The translations under genes and the position numbers were made by a program. DNA of 64,000 nt from positions 62,001-126,000 of the forward strand of contig JAGVSM010004869.1 of NCBI GenBank assembly GCA_022494885.1, in the 5' to 3' direction. How positions within the stretch are numbered: the first letter of the stretch is position 1; the number at the start of each line of letters is the position of its first letter. This DNA is from Micrasema longulum. Lineage: Eukaryota > Arthropoda > Insecta > Trichoptera > Brachycentridae. The notes beneath the pieces are model-generated. The model was not told where the DNA came from. It saw only the letters and a program-made list of their open reading frames with translations, and did no database searches. Positions 45,190 to 56,815 of this stretch are shown here, piece by piece.

Positions 45190-45450
45190 TGAAGTTGATT
45201 TTAAGATGGTTCTTTCTCTCGGGCTTGAAAATGCGTCTGTACTCCACTCTTCTGCCCCAAGGTTGTCCTGTTCTGGCCAGAGCGAAGAGCATCAGTCACT
45301 GAAAATTCCAGCGTAGATTTTATTAAGTCGTTCCATTGCACGGGTGAGCGACCTCTGAAATTTCATCCCTCCACTCCACCCATCACAGTGAGCTTATGAG
45401 GGCTGTCTGGTTCTCTTCGATGTGTCCAAAATATTTTAGGATTCGCCTGT
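45190..45450 (-). pseudogene. RTE-like C-terminal fragment, second type
   Basis: The minus strand reads FWTHRREPDSPHKLTVMGGV, EG, stop, NFRGRSPVQWNDLIKSTLEF, SVTDALRSGQNRTTLGQKSG. This follows the RTE-type ending FGH..R......RGR...W.D.I......A...A.(N/D)R..W. One in-frame stop and some substitutions; inactive. Confidence 0.6.
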
Positions 45451-47198
45451 AATATATAGTTGACAGTCGAACCCCAATCCTTAGCGCATTTAGTGTGGAC
45501 ACAAAAGTACGCATCGCCGTCCATGGAATCCGGAGCATACCTAAAGATATTTATTGACCATGTATTAATAATGATCACAATAAAAAAAAATAGTTCATAC
45601 AATTATAATTACGTAAGAAATGGATATTTTCTGTCTCTTGGCGAATACAGTTTTGACAATGAATGAATGTTTTTGACTCGATGGATACTCTAAGGTGAGA
45701 ATCCTTAAAAGGAAAACCCGCCATGAAAAGTAGTGGTTGATACGTTTTCCTTGCCAGATATCCTTAGTTTGATTTCTGGACGTGTAGGGTGGACTTAAAA
45801 TATAAGTCTTTAAACTACTTGCATCCAAAGCAAAACACTTATCACCCTACCTATTCTAACAAATTTTAGCGCGATAGATCTTTTTAACGAAAGAACACAT
45901 AACCTTCGTTATATTGTTTATTTGATATTTATTTAAATTTAAAAAAAATCAAGTCTAACGCATTGATTTTTGAAATTGTTTTCCCGTTCAAATGCTGACC
46001 AATTCTTTTCCATCAAAAAACAGTATTTTAAACAAGATCCAGAACCTATCGCGTGTATTTATTGAAACTCTTCTGAATTTTAATAAAATAAAACAACGCA
46101 GTAAAATACTGAGCAGTTATTTATATCTAATGAAATTGGTTGATTTTTTTATAACAATTGATTACAATATATATGAACATTTATAATACTAATGTATAAT
46201 AACATTCAGGTTTCCTTTTATTTCTAAAAGTATTATTATCTAACAATTTCCAAAATATTATTTGTTTCCCTAATCAAAAACCTTTCCGCACACCGCTGAT
46301 ATATAAAAAGAGTTTATGTACCAATAAAAGCTGGTATATTGCAATTTCTTCACAAACTTTTTGATTTGAGACAATAAATATCAATATATTTTAGATCTAG
46401 TAGAATCGTTTTAATTTTTTTACTTAAATACATGTACTTATTTTTTTCAATCTGCACTACACTAAGAGGGAAAAAGGGACTGAGAGAGAGAAGAAAAGTA
46501 AGAAAAGAAAGGAAAAGCTCAAATATTCATTCATATTATTTATAGTAGATAGACTGAATAGAAATTTATTTTCAAAAAAGCCGTAGGGCTTTTACATGGA
46601 CCAGTAAATAATAACATGCGAAAATAATATTTATTTATGTATTTATTAATATACCCGGCACGTAGTGCTTTTTACTATACAAAAAATACATGGTATTTAG
46701 AAATACACACTTCAAATAATAAAGTAGATTAAAGAAAAAAAAATGCATAAAAAGTTTACATGTTCATAAAGTACACAGTGGTTTCATACAATAATCACGC
46801 CAACATAACACCCTGTCTTTGGTGTTGCCAGAAATGTCCATAATATTTTTTTTTAAGACATTTTTTTTTTCCTAAGGGTGAAAAATAAAGGTAAGTAACG
46901 CAACCAGGTAGCACAATATTTTAATACAAGAAGTAAAAAAAAAACGTTTTTTCCTCTCTGCCAAAGATTCTTTCTTTTGCTTTGTTAAGAATTGTTAACA
47001 AAACCTCAGTAAACAAGACAACAACAATAAACAGTTTATCTTCAGCAAATTCAAGAATAAAAGAGGCAAGCGATGTTTTCACTCCAGGCTTGAGATGATA
47101 CACTTACCATATCTGCCTAGATCATGCCAGGACGATACCTATTGTTTATTTAAATAAATTCTAAGATTTTTTAGGTTAAGTCAACTCAATGTATTATA
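45451..47198. other. Mostly unassigned AT-rich stretch
   Basis: Positions 46430-46530 contain purine-rich sequence (AGAGGGAAAAAGGGACTGAG) like that in family C tails. Positions 46620-46690 start like a reversed retroposon tail (TTTATTTATGTATTTATTAA). No gene is supported; the frame at 46921-47103 has no recognisable features. Confidence 0.4.
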
Positions 47199-47273
47199 CA
47201 AGGCATACCCAGAAAGTAAGAGTACTGTTTGGCTCTCGTGCTGTGATTTTTTTTTTCCAAAAGATTGGCAACA

Positions 47274-48049
47274 TTTAAAAAGCTTACCAAATGTTGGGCT
47301 TCATTTTAAGAACTTCCAAACCTTTTAAAAAAACCAAATACAATAAAAACTTCATACAACACTTTTGTACCCAGTTATTTGGAGCCCACAATACATAAAA
47401 AACATAGAAAGGATTGAAAATGTTCAACGAATTTTTTTTAAATACCTAGATTATAAAAACAATAAAACGCTTTGTACTTACAGCCAATCTGCCAAACTTA
47501 ATGGATTTTTTACCCTTGCAAAACGTATCTGAATTATGCTTTTTACATAAATTATTAAATAATAAAGTGGACTCTTTTAACCTACTCTCAAAAATTAATC
47601 CCAAAGTCCCCTTTTGCTTGACAAAAAATAAGTATTTGTTCCATCTGCCAGTTTGTAGTACTAGCTATGCACAACACTCTTTCCTCTATCGTTCTTGCTC
47701 TAACTATAATGCTTTTTATTCATCTATTGATATATTTAACATGCTCTTAATTTATTTAAAAATAAATTAAGACTCCTTATCTGGCTGTGATACGATCCCA
47801 CTTAGTATTTAATGATGCTCACACTTACACACACGAACACTTACTCCTACACTAATACACATAAACACACATCTACACTTACTCTCATACAAATACACAT
47901 AAACATACTCTTTTGTTGTAACACAATTTAATAATATGTATGATTCTTATTTAGAAACTTTGCTGGTCTGTCTTTAAACTGTACTTGTTTTAATGTTACT
48001 ACTCGTATATCATTGTCGACTGTTTGTTTCTTTAAAATAAATAAATAAA
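47274..48049 (+). mobile_element. Non-LTR family B fragment inserted in mariner
   Basis: The frame gives YQMLGFILRTSKPFKK, NIERIENVQRIFFKYLDYKN, ISELCFLHKLLNNKVDSFNL and YAQHSFLYRSCSNYNAF. A 3' part with ACAC/ATACAC simple sequence and an AAATAAATAAA tail follows. The 5-bp direct repeat CAACA (47269-47273, 48050-48054) marks the insertion. The protein part closely matches the copy at 28384-29020. It is 5'-truncated and came in after the mariner. Confidence 0.8.
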
Positions 48050-48163
48050 CAACACTGATTTATATCAGTATATATTAGTAGTGGTGGGTTCCTTGAACAC
48101 AACGAGCACCGGTGATTTTCGTTAGTACCAAAACTTGCCTCGTACTGTTCGTTTCTGTGAAAG

Positions 48164-49160
48164 ATGTTAATTAGAAATCCTACCAAGTGCGAGGTGCGCG
48201 CTGTCATAAGGTTCCTTTTCGTGGAAGGAAAAACTCCGACTGAAATTTATGCACGAATCAACACTGTTTTTGACGAAAGTGCTATGAACCAAACAAATGT
48301 GTTCAAGTGGTGTCGTGAGTTTAATGAAGGAAGAACGAATATTCATGACAAGCGAAGGAGTGGAAGACTTTCAATTGTGACCGACGAGTAGGTGCAAAAT
48401 ATCGACGAAACTGTTCGTGAAGACCACTGATTGACAGTAGATGAAATGTCTGCAATGTTATACAAAAAACATTTACAGAAACGCTGGAAAATAAAAAAAT
48501 TGTTCTCAAGATGGGTCCCAAAACAACTGACAGAGCAGCACAAATTCAATCGGTTGTTAGCGCTCGCGAGTGCCTTGAGTGATTTGAATTGGAAGCTGAG
48601 GATTTTCTGAGCTCCATTGTGACTGGTGATGAAACATGGGTGGCCCATTATACCCCCGAGGCAAAAAGACAGTAATCACAGTGGCGGCACACAAATTCCC
48701 CATCTTTCAAAAATTTAAAACGTCAATTTTGGCCAAAATAATCATAGGGACCGAAAAGGAATAATTATGATTGATTTTTGCCTCAAGGGGAGACGATTAC
48801 TGGAGCATAATACTGTGAGACCATACAAAAGCTAAAAAGAGCAATTTTAAACAAACGAAGGGGAATGTTGACAAAGGGAGTGTGTTTGTTGCATGACAAC
48901 GCCCGCCCGCACACGGCTAACGCCACCAAAGAGCGTTTAAAATCTTATGGTTGGGACATTTTGAACCACTCTGCATATTCCCCTGACTTAGAGCCTTCAG
49001 GTTTTAATTTTTTTACCTTCCTGAAGACTCACATGGGTGGAATTTTTTTTAACCTATGAGGAAGTGAAACAAAAAATCTTGAAGCAGGCGAAGGAGATGA
49101 AAAATCTTGTTCAACGACTTACAACTTGCATAGAACGGGAAGGAGACTACGTGGAAAAAT
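48164..49160 (+). pseudogene. mariner transposase, broken
   Basis: Starts at ATG 48164 with an N-terminal helix-turn-helix region (MLIRNPTKCEVRAVIRFLFV, FKWCREFNEGRTNIHDKRRS). A stop is reached at 48389 and more stops and frameshifts follow. The first catalytic Asp is visible in VTGDETWVAHY (Asp codon 48628-48630) and the second in LLHDNARPHTANA (about 48891-48910). The third should be in the YSPDLAPSD-type motif, but here the frame reads YSPDLEPSGFNFF, so Asp has become Gly (49000-49002). It would normally cut and paste the element at TA sites. With stops and a lost catalytic residue it is non-functional. Confidence 0.85.
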
Positions 49161-49255
49161 AAGTATTATATGAAACAATCTACTGCAATTTATTTTTTTA
49201 ATTTTTCTTTTTAAAATACAAAAATTGTAAACTTTTACTTTCAGGATATGCCTCA

Positions 49256-50139
49256 TATATCATCAATGCCAATCTATAAGGACTTTTGTAGGCCTGTTGG
49301 TTGGCTTGAAAAAAAATGTCTTCATAAAACAACACTAAACCATGCAATCGGTGTAAAAATATCCTGAGTATTAATGTATACAGAAAACGGAATTATATTA
49401 TACAATTTGATTGATAGATCGTTGTAAAGTAATCAAGCCATTATCAATTGAAATCTTCATTCCTCGATCCTTTAATTGATTGGGATGGAGGAGAAATGAG
49501 CACAAAGGAAGACATTAATATGCTGTGCCGTTAAGCATCACGACAAAACGGATACGCGAGAACAATCTTTTAAAATACGAAAGTCGTTCTTCCGGCTCAT
49601 TGCCCCGAGGAGAGTGTATCCCTGTTAGGATAAAAACGCTCGGAGCTTCGAGGATTGAATTCCATTGTTAACACGGAAACGCTCGCTAATCGTGTAGAAC
49701 TCTTAAAGAATTATTGAATTCTCAAGAGAGTTTTGATTAATGTTTGAAAACTGAATACTGATATTGAGTCGTGCAAAAAAAACGTAAAGGTAAGATTGAA
49801 AAGAGTAAATATGTTTATTTGTATGTCTCGGTACATAAAAATATTAGATACAACACATAAAAAACAGTATTAAGATGCGTATTGTTTGAGAAATACAAAA
49901 TGAAAAAAATGTTTAATTTATAATTTTTATGGATTGAATTTTTCTAATGACATTTCTTGGTGGAAATGCATTTGAATTACAATAATAAAAATACGTATAT
50001 AGTTTTATTCCGCTTTTATTTATAATTAACTACTCACATATAAATTTGTTTAGTCTCTTACCAGTCTGATGATGTCGGTTACTGGTAAAGATTACAAATA
50101 AAAGTGGAACAAAACTACATACGAATTTTTATTACTATA
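49256..50139. other. Non-coding stretch with a balanced-composition block
   Basis: Positions 49440-49720 are less AT-rich and show no repeat partner in the window; a regulatory or conserved non-coding role is possible but unproven. Positions 49990-50130 contain two similar segments around TATAGTTTTATTCCGCTTTT and its approximate reverse, about 90 bp apart. Confidence 0.35.
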
Positions 50140-50400
50140 ATTTTTATTAACATATTACAACAGAGATGAAGAACATTTAAGAAAAGGTAATATAGAAGTC
50201 TAGGCATCTACAGGGCTTATGACCTGTCAATGGCTGGTTTAAGTGGCCACTTTACACGCTGTGTAACATTCACCATTCTGCCTATATTTGATCATCTATA
50301 TTCCTTCAATTCTTTCATCTGTTGATGTTTGTGAAGTTAAAGAGCTAAAACCTTTATTTATGCATGTGAGATTTTCTTAAATGTTCTTTATCTCTGTTCT
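50140..50400 (+). mobile_element. Foldback family 1 fragment
   Basis: Arm and internal part in direct orientation: ACAACAGAGATGAAGAACAT, GTCTAGGCATCTACAGGG, GTAACATTCACCATTCTGCC, CATCTGTTGATGTTTGTGAA, then an abrupt switch at about 50372 to reversed arm sequence (TTCTTAAATGTTCTTTATCT). Confidence 0.7.
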
Positions 50401-50704
50401 GAGAATGATAATTTTGTCTAATGATCGCAACATTATGATGAAACATATTAATACATCTTACCTAATCGATTCGTAAAATGTTAGTGATGAGCCATTTAAA
50501 ATTATCATATGTATATATTATAGTTCAGTCCTAACAATAAAATATTAAAAATTATATGCTAAATAACACATAAATAAATTAAATAATTAATTTGTAACAA
50601 GCGATCTCCTTTTTACACCTTTAAGGGATTTTTAAAAATATATATTTAAAAAAAAATAATTCTTTGAAAATTTATACAGGATTTGCTTTATTATATATTA
50701 TACC

Positions 50705-51265
50705 TTGCTCATAATATATTTATTTATTTTACTTTTTGTCCATAATGTTATTTGTACATTGGCGAGCTTATTGCCAAATTGCAATTTTTTCCAACTAACT
50801 AATAAAATAAAAGTTTAGTTTGTATAATTCAAGTTACAGAACATATTCAATAAAAAAAAGGTTAAAAAGCTAAAGATGTATAAAAATAGAAATAAACGTA
50901 TTTATTTATAAATTACCTTAAATCAAAACTATTACTCAATAGGAAAAAGGAAAAAATAGGAAAAAGGAAAGGAGGAGAGATTTAGGAAGAGAAAGGAGAT
51001 GTTTCTTCAGACGTGATTTAAACAGAGATAATGTAGTAAAATCTTTGATAGTGGATGGGAGATGATTCCACAGTCGAGCCGCATGGACACTTTATGAGTT
51101 AGAGAAGAAAGAGGAATTAGGGATGGGTATTAAGAGAGTGCCTTGAGAATTAGAACGAAGAGGTAAACCACGAACTAATAAGCGTTGAAAATTTTCACGC
51201 AGGTATATAGGAGCGTTAGGACTATGAAGTACATTGAACGGAAGTGAGAGGTAATATAATATATA
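50705..51265 (-). pseudogene. Non-LTR fragment related to family C
   Basis: The minus strand contains NVLHSPNAPIYLRENFQRLL, LRSNSQGTLLIPIPNSSFFS, then SVHAARLWNHLPSTIKDFTT, LSLFKSRLKKHLLSL. This is the full conserved end (R...LWN.LP..I.....L..FK..LK..LL) with one stop in between. Better preserved than the copies at 30775 and 33700. Confidence 0.7.
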
Positions 51266-51339
51266 GTTATATATATAATAATATACAAGGTTTATATTTA
51301 AAAAACGGAATTTTCTGCAATCAAACCCGCGGGCTCTCG

Positions 51340-51495
51340 CCATCCCGTAAGGTCATTGATGACGATCTTTCGGCTTTATTCGGCGGAACCAGGGGGAGCG
51401 GGGTTGACGTATGAGGGCGAGAGTGGCAGCTGGCGATAGGGTCTTTTGGAGGTCTCTGGTAATGTTCACATGCCCCACTTAGGAGCGGACGTGGA
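51340..51495. repeat. GC-rich dispersed repeat, partner at 23180-23345
   Basis: GATGACGATCTTTCGGCTTT and GCGATAGGGTCTTTTGGAGG match the 23 kb copy; the order and orientation are the same. Confidence 0.55.
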
Positions 51496-51839
51496 AAAAA
51501 AATGGCTGTATTTTACAATCTGTAAGTCTTAAAAAGTTGCGTTGGTTGAGCTGTAAAATGCAACATGAGAAAATATTATTTTAGTAATACAATTTTGCCA
51601 ATGATATTAAAAATAGAAAATATAACTTTTATGGTGCAAATTTTAAAAATATATAAAATTCACATTTGAAAAACTAACTATCAGGTTATTTACACAAGCT
51701 TCTTAATCAAGGAATTAATTATTATTAAAGTATAATTATTTAGTTAATTATACTTTGATAAAGTAGCTTCTGCAGTTTAAAAAAAAGATAAGTGGTCAAA
51801 CAAAGTTGTTTTATATTTGTTTTAAATTTAGGTATATTT
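51496..51839. other. AT-rich stretch
   Basis: Contains an inverted repeat around 51730-51760 (AAAGTATAATTATTTAGTT and AACTAAATAATTATACTTT-like). Nothing else. Confidence 0.4.
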
Positions 51840-52400
51840 AAGAGGCATCTATTTTAAAGCCTCCCGTCCAATACCCGTCCGAAGTGTTGTTCCAATACAT
51901 GAAGGTGCTGGATATGAGATAACTGTACCGAAAAGAAGCACTTACACACGTCTGGTCGAACAATAAGGAGAGGTCTCAGCAAAATGTCGGTGCAAGGTTT
52001 TCTCATGGCACGAATTATGTTATACCCAAAACTCATACGACTATTGCTGAGACATCTCTTATTTATCGCACCGAGAGCGTTCAATATTTTGGAAGAGCGT
52101 ATTAAGGTCTCAAGGACAAAAACTATTTGTGTGATAGAAGTTAAGGACTGGATTTTCCTTAGTGGGAGGAATTTAGGTGGGAAACTAGGTTCCAAATGTT
52201 TGAATTTACTGTTTACCAAATTGATGTGCCATATATATGTTTTTTAATTATTTTTTTTGTGTTTCTAATATATATTTGTGGTGATATGCTCACGTGTCTG
52301 TATCAACTAATTGCTCATCCCATCTCAACAAAAGACTTTTAGTCCCATGGAGTTGGGACTTATGCCTCAAATACTGTGCAATAAGCTAATGTATGAAAAT
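51840..52400 (+). pseudogene. Non-LTR C-terminal remnant
   Basis: Combining two plus-strand frames: FSHGTNYVIPKTHTTIAETS, then PRAFNILEERIKVSRTKTIC, then VIEVKDWIFLSGRNLGG. The H-T......S..YR....FN.LP..I pattern is that of a reverse-transcriptase C-terminus. The 3' part includes CATCTCAACAAAAGACTTTT and CCATGGAGTTGGGACTT, shared with 12255-12300. Confidence 0.55.
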
Positions 52401-52481
52401 AAAAAGACAAATATTTTTTTTAAATCACTAGGTTCGATACCACAGAACACGGAAATTTAAACTTGTAATAGAGGGCACCTT

Positions 52482-53050
52482 TTTTTATTTATTTATTTAA
52501 ACATTTTATCATAAATACAATTTTATGTTCACTTTGCCCTGCTAAAAAGAGTACAAACCCCGTTTCAAGCAAGGCAATTACATTATAATAGTTTACAAGT
52601 TAATAGAAAGCACAGACTAATAAAATATAAACTTACTCGTTTACACATTTTGATACATATACATACATATACTCACATACACATATATACACACATATAT
52701 ATGTAAGTATATACACATATAAATAAGTATATACACACATATATACACATATACATACACACACATGTACACCCACCCATGCGCATACACATACATGCAT
52801 TCATAAAACATAGACAATTTATTTATAACGCGAAACCTTATAATTGCCATTTGTATGTATATTTAAAAAAAAAACCAAAAAAAATTATTTTTTATTTTTG
52901 ACATCCAGTAAGAACCTCAAATTCGCAGCATGCATCAACCTTTCTGACTTCCTTCGACCAATGTCATGAAAGACCGAGGTTAACACCTTCCGCAACTTGA
53001 CAACACTCCTGTCTTTCCACGATTCTGGCAAAAAATTTCTTGCCAACGTA
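52482..53050 (-). mobile_element. Non-LTR family E 3' end, minus strand
   Basis: Reverse copy of 16470-17002: on the minus strand CCAGAATCGTGGAAAGACAG, CATGACATTGGTCGAAGGAA, GATGCATGC, then an internal TATG/TG simple repeat (52650-52800) and an AATAAATAAATAAA tail near 52484. The two copies share the position of the simple repeat within the element. Confidence 0.65.
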
Positions 53051-53214
53051 ACAATGATATATCTAAAAACACAATAAAATAGTGTTTTTTTAAGAAGGTT
53101 CTTTTTACTGTATATTGTTAAGAACTAACAGATTTAACCATGAAACGATTGAATCAAATTTCAGAAATATTTGAGCCATAATATTTGTCATTAAAATCAA
53201 TAAAATTGAAGAAA

Positions 53215-53560
53215 TATGGATACTAGATACGGCCATTACGGTCAATGATAGGCAATGACGCTGTGTATGCCTAGACTTTTAATATTATTTAGGTAAAACA
53301 ATAATTTATAGATGTTTTTTGTAATAGTTTTCTTTGAGTCTATTCCTTTTAGCAGTCTTCAAATTCATTAATAAAACCGTTCATTAAAATAAATGCGAAG
53401 CACAAATAGATTGATGCTGAATTAATTACTTTCTTTGATATAAAGGCAATAATGTATTCAGTAAGAACGGGAATTTAAGTACTCGAGGGAAAATTTACGT
53501 ACGAACATTATGTAACATCTGATTGAAGTCCTGGCATACTTTATAGATCTAGCCCCGTTA
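53215..53560. mobile_element. Two old foldback family 1 remnants
   Basis: GTGTATGCCTAGACTTTTAA (53264-53283) and GAAGTCCTGGCATACTTTAT (53525-53545) are reversed and direct arm pieces, both much decayed. Confidence 0.4.
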
Positions 53561-53782
53561 TATAGCCATACGTATATTCAATCCAGTAACTTTAATATCC
53601 GTTTTATTTGAAGATAACTAACGTAATCCTTTTCATGGATGAGATCCTTAAGTAAATAAGTGAGCATAGCCTATAAATACTAGCGCTTCTGTATAGAGGG
53701 TGTATAAATAAAAAAAAGGTTCTGTGAAATTCCCTGGTGCGTGTTTATCGATGTATTAAAAACAATCATCATTATTATTCCC

Positions 53783-54068
53783 TTTTTTATTTTTTTATAT
53801 GGGAGTTGCATTATTTTTTTTACCTTGCTTATAATGTACACGGTTAATATTTCAAAACAAGATTTATCTGCAATTGTGTTTGTTTAAATTTATCTAAACT
53901 GTTGGGATCAGTAAGGATATACTAAAGTTCGCCAATCATTAACTTAGCAGCGTTTTCTCATGTGGAGAAAAAACCACTTAAAACTCTTCACGAGAAGCCG
54001 GCCTGCGGACAGAAGTCAAGAGGCCTTCCGTTCCACTAGAAGAGTGTTCGGCATTTTGTTCCCTACTT
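53783..54068 (-). repeat. Short retroposon family F, copy 1
   Basis: TTGCATTATTTTTTTTACCT, TAAACTGTTGGGATCAGTAA, GAGAAGCCGGCCTGCGGACA, CCGTTCCACTAGAAGAGTGT. The same 290-bp unit recurs at 57655-57950 between target duplications. The T-run at the left is its poly-A on the minus strand. No frame; probably a SINE or a truncated LINE end. Confidence 0.65.
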
Positions 54069-54411
54069 TAGTTTATTTTACCAGTTGCCTGCACTAAATT
54101 GACCATGTATGATACTATCTCTCGTGTCAGTTCTTTATTACATATCACCGATGGGATGTCGCTAAGATCTTTACCCAAGCTTCTGCATTGCGCCTCCAGC
54201 TATTGTTTTTGAAAGCTGATTAAGGAGCAATGCATCAACAGGTGAGGGACATCTTGAGAAGTTTCATCGTTGCATGGGCAGCTGTCAATCATGTAAAGCT
54301 TAAAACGATGCAGGTAGCTCATGAACCCACTGTGACTCGTGAGAATCTATGTGCGCTCGTGCCAGCTTTCTGCATTCTGATGGCGTATAGAAACTGCATT
54401 GTTAAATCAAA

Positions 54412-54650
54412 TGCAGCGTATCTCGTCCATTTTATACGGAAAAGTACGGTGATCAGTCTTACGCTATAAGTGCCAGTTCAGGGACAATAGAAATATTTAT
54501 TGGATAACCACCTTTGAAAAAAATATTTCACTTAAAGTTTTCTTCACTTCATTTCCTTTTTTAAGGGTTTTTACCTAAAAACAACCTTCCAATCAAAAAC
54601 ACTGGGCTATGATTTTTGTATTTCACATGCAAAATTGTATTTTTCTTCTG
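54412..54650 (-). repeat. SINE-V fragments
   Basis: Body: GATCAGTCTTACGCTATAAG, CAGTTCAGGGAC. A short gap is followed by sequence like the 5' extension (CCTTCCAATCAAAAACACTG). The head is not readable. Confidence 0.45.
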
Positions 54651-55079
54651 CATAGCACTGCTTTGGCAATTTATCTGGATAAATATGATAACATGGAATT
54701 ATCTTTACTTTTGATGCCAGTCTAGACTGGATAAAATAACCCCAAAGGATAATGAAATATTGCAGTGTAGTGACCTTTATCCCCTAATAAGACACCCAGA
54801 ACAAAGTGGTACATACAGATAGCAACAGAATTGAGGTTTTTATATTCCATAATATTGCATTCATAAAAAGTCTTATTTCAGAAGAATATCGTAAGGACGT
54901 GCACTGGTAGATTGGTTCACTCAAATTTTATAATGCAATATTTTTATTCTCTTAAAAAAAAACTGTTTTATTATTTTATTTATTGCTTATTTTAGAATTT
55001 TTGTACAATTTCTTTATCTTAAATATAATGTTCTCTCATTGTGGTGTACTGTGCCGAGGGAAACATTTACATAATTTTG
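54651..55079. other. AT-rich stretch
   Basis: Nothing recognised. Confidence 0.45.
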
Positions 55080-55690
55080 ACTATTATCATCACGCCATTT
55101 CCCCGTAGGAGTAGACAGATAGAATGGACCGCCACACTACCACTCACGTCTATCCTGGCACACATTTTTTAGCTTTCTCCACATTCATACATATTGTCAT
55201 ACATGCCCTTCGATTCTGCCTGCTTTTGACATGACCAGACTTAAGATTTTGGTTTATCTGATCATGCCGCGTCTTCCTTGGTCGTCTTTGTCTCACGTTA
55301 ACGTTCATTTTCACCATTACTTGTTTTACTATTCTTGTGTCGTCCATTTGTTCTACTTGACCAAACCATCTTTTTAGATCTCTAGACCCTTTCTAAATCT
55401 TATCAATTATGCCTGACTCAGATTTATACTCTCGCCCGATTTTATCATTCATAACCGTGTCATCTATTGATTTCCCACGCATTCGTCTAAGAGATCGCAT
55501 TTCAACCGCGTTCACTCGGCTTTCATCCTTCTTCTGCCAGCTCCATGTTTTTCTTCCATACATGAGTGTTGGGACTAAAACTCCGCTGTGCATTGCCAGT
55601 TTAGCTACGATTGACATATTTTTATTGGCAGTTACTCTGCTTTATTAAAAACTTTCTTATTTATTTTTCGCCGTTCATTTTTCGCCGTTC
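55080..55690 (-). pseudogene. RTE-like C-terminal fragment
   Basis: Minus strand: MSIVAKLAMHSGVLVPTLMY, GRKTWSWQKKDESRVNAVEM, RSLRRMRGKSIDDTVMNDKI. After a break: RDLKRWFGQVEQMDDTRIVK, QVMVKMNVNVRQRRPRKTR. These are the usual RTE-type steps (L.YG.E.W....., .E...LRR..G....D...N..I, RW.GHV.RM...R). Fragments at 29439-29640 and 58735-59030 are from the same family and extend it on either side. Confidence 0.75.
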
Positions 55691-55939
55691 ATTTTTTTGT
55701 TCACTCTCCTTTGAACATCTTTTTCTACTTTTCTATATCTTGAAAACATTTTTCCTAGATACATAAATTTTGATTACATAATTTTGAGGTATGCCTTAAA
55801 TGCATATTAAATTGACGAGCAAAAACACTTCCTACCTATTTGTCCTGATCCACTTCTCCGATTCTTGCGCAACATACCTTCATTATCCAATTAGGGTTGG
55901 AAGACGTAAAATAAAAAATGTCTACTTCAAAGGGTGAAA

Positions 55940-56095
55940 ACTAATATTCTACATTTGGCTTGCCCGGGATCGAACCCAGGTCCAAAAGTGGTGGACTTAT
56001 CTAGGAGAGAGAAGATATTTAGTTGAAAACTGTCTTCCAGGGTTCTGGATCTATTTCATACTTTAAACAATTTAATACCGGTCACAATGAAAGCA
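55940..56095 (-). repeat. SINE-V, long form, fragment
   Basis: The minus strand shows extension sequence (GAAATAGATCCAGAACCCTG) then a head with ACCTGGGTTCGATCCCGGGC, a very good box B. Confidence 0.5.
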
Positions 56096-56299
56096 AAATC
56101 TGTTTTATTTATTATTATTTTGTTAAACTCTTTATTAAAACTTTGTTCACCAAAACAGTTAAGTAACTTTTACGCCCTTGTTGTGGCAAAATGCATAACT
56201 TCAAAATTTAAATGTATATTCGCAGACTCTAAATGAGAAATGGAAGATAGGTAATATGATTTATATCTTCTCAAGTATTTACGAATTCTCCCAAATACA

Positions 56300-56815
56300 G
56301 ATGAAACGGAAATATGATTTTCCTTGTCTGACTACAATAGAGAACAGAACATAAATATTGTAATTCGGTTTTATGATTTGTGGAGCTCAAAGTTTATGGT
56401 GGAAAGAGCTAGAAATAAATAATTATCCTGAGAAAAAGGTAAGGTAAAACAACTTTGTGACTACAAATTGATTAAAGATAACTTTGTTGATCCGGAAAAT
56501 AATAAAAGAGTTTTCCACACTTACAACACTAGATTAAAAATTCGTTCCCCAAATTACAAATAATTTCAGAGAGCGAACATTAAATTGCGTTATTCCAAGG
56601 CACAAACCATCATTAACACAAAAGATCTTCAAATGAAAAAAAAAATAACTGAAAAAATATCTTCTAAATACTTTATAGTGCCTGTTAAAAAATAAATTTG
56701 TAAAATATAAAAAAAATAATTAAAAATAAACCTGTATTTAGACTCAGTGGGCAACAAATTGTTATGTGTATTTAAAATTATTAAATAAACGCTGCTCTGC
56801 AGCACTTAAACTGAT
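56300..56815 (+). pseudogene. Non-LTR family G fragment, copy 1
   Basis: After frame corrections: LCDYKLIKDNFVDPENNKRV, FHTYNTRLKIRSPNYK, then a decayed end with QTIINTKDLQ. The 3' part ends TTATTAAATAAACGCTGCTC, TGCAGCAC. The copy at 58060-58495 has the same ending. Confidence 0.6.

Larger units (their letters stand above)
47199..49255 (+). mobile_element. mariner-family DNA transposon, inactive, with a nested insertion
   Basis: Terminal inverted repeats: the left end reads CAAGGCATACCCAGAAAGTA and the right end, reversed, TGAGGCATATCCTGAAAGTA. Both are flanked by the TA dinucleotide expected for mariner insertion (47197-47198, 49256-49257). Without the inserted 47274-48049 piece and one CAACA repeat the element is about 1.28 kb, the normal mariner size. 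Confidence 0.85.

Noticed and set aside
45363..45828. Overlapping minus-strand frames as a small gene
   Set aside because: The part near 45363-45450 is an RTE remnant and the rest has no supporting feature.
51854..52219. 121-codon minus-strand frame as a gene
   Set aside because: The plus strand carries a readable LINE C-terminus across the same bases, which explains the open stretch.
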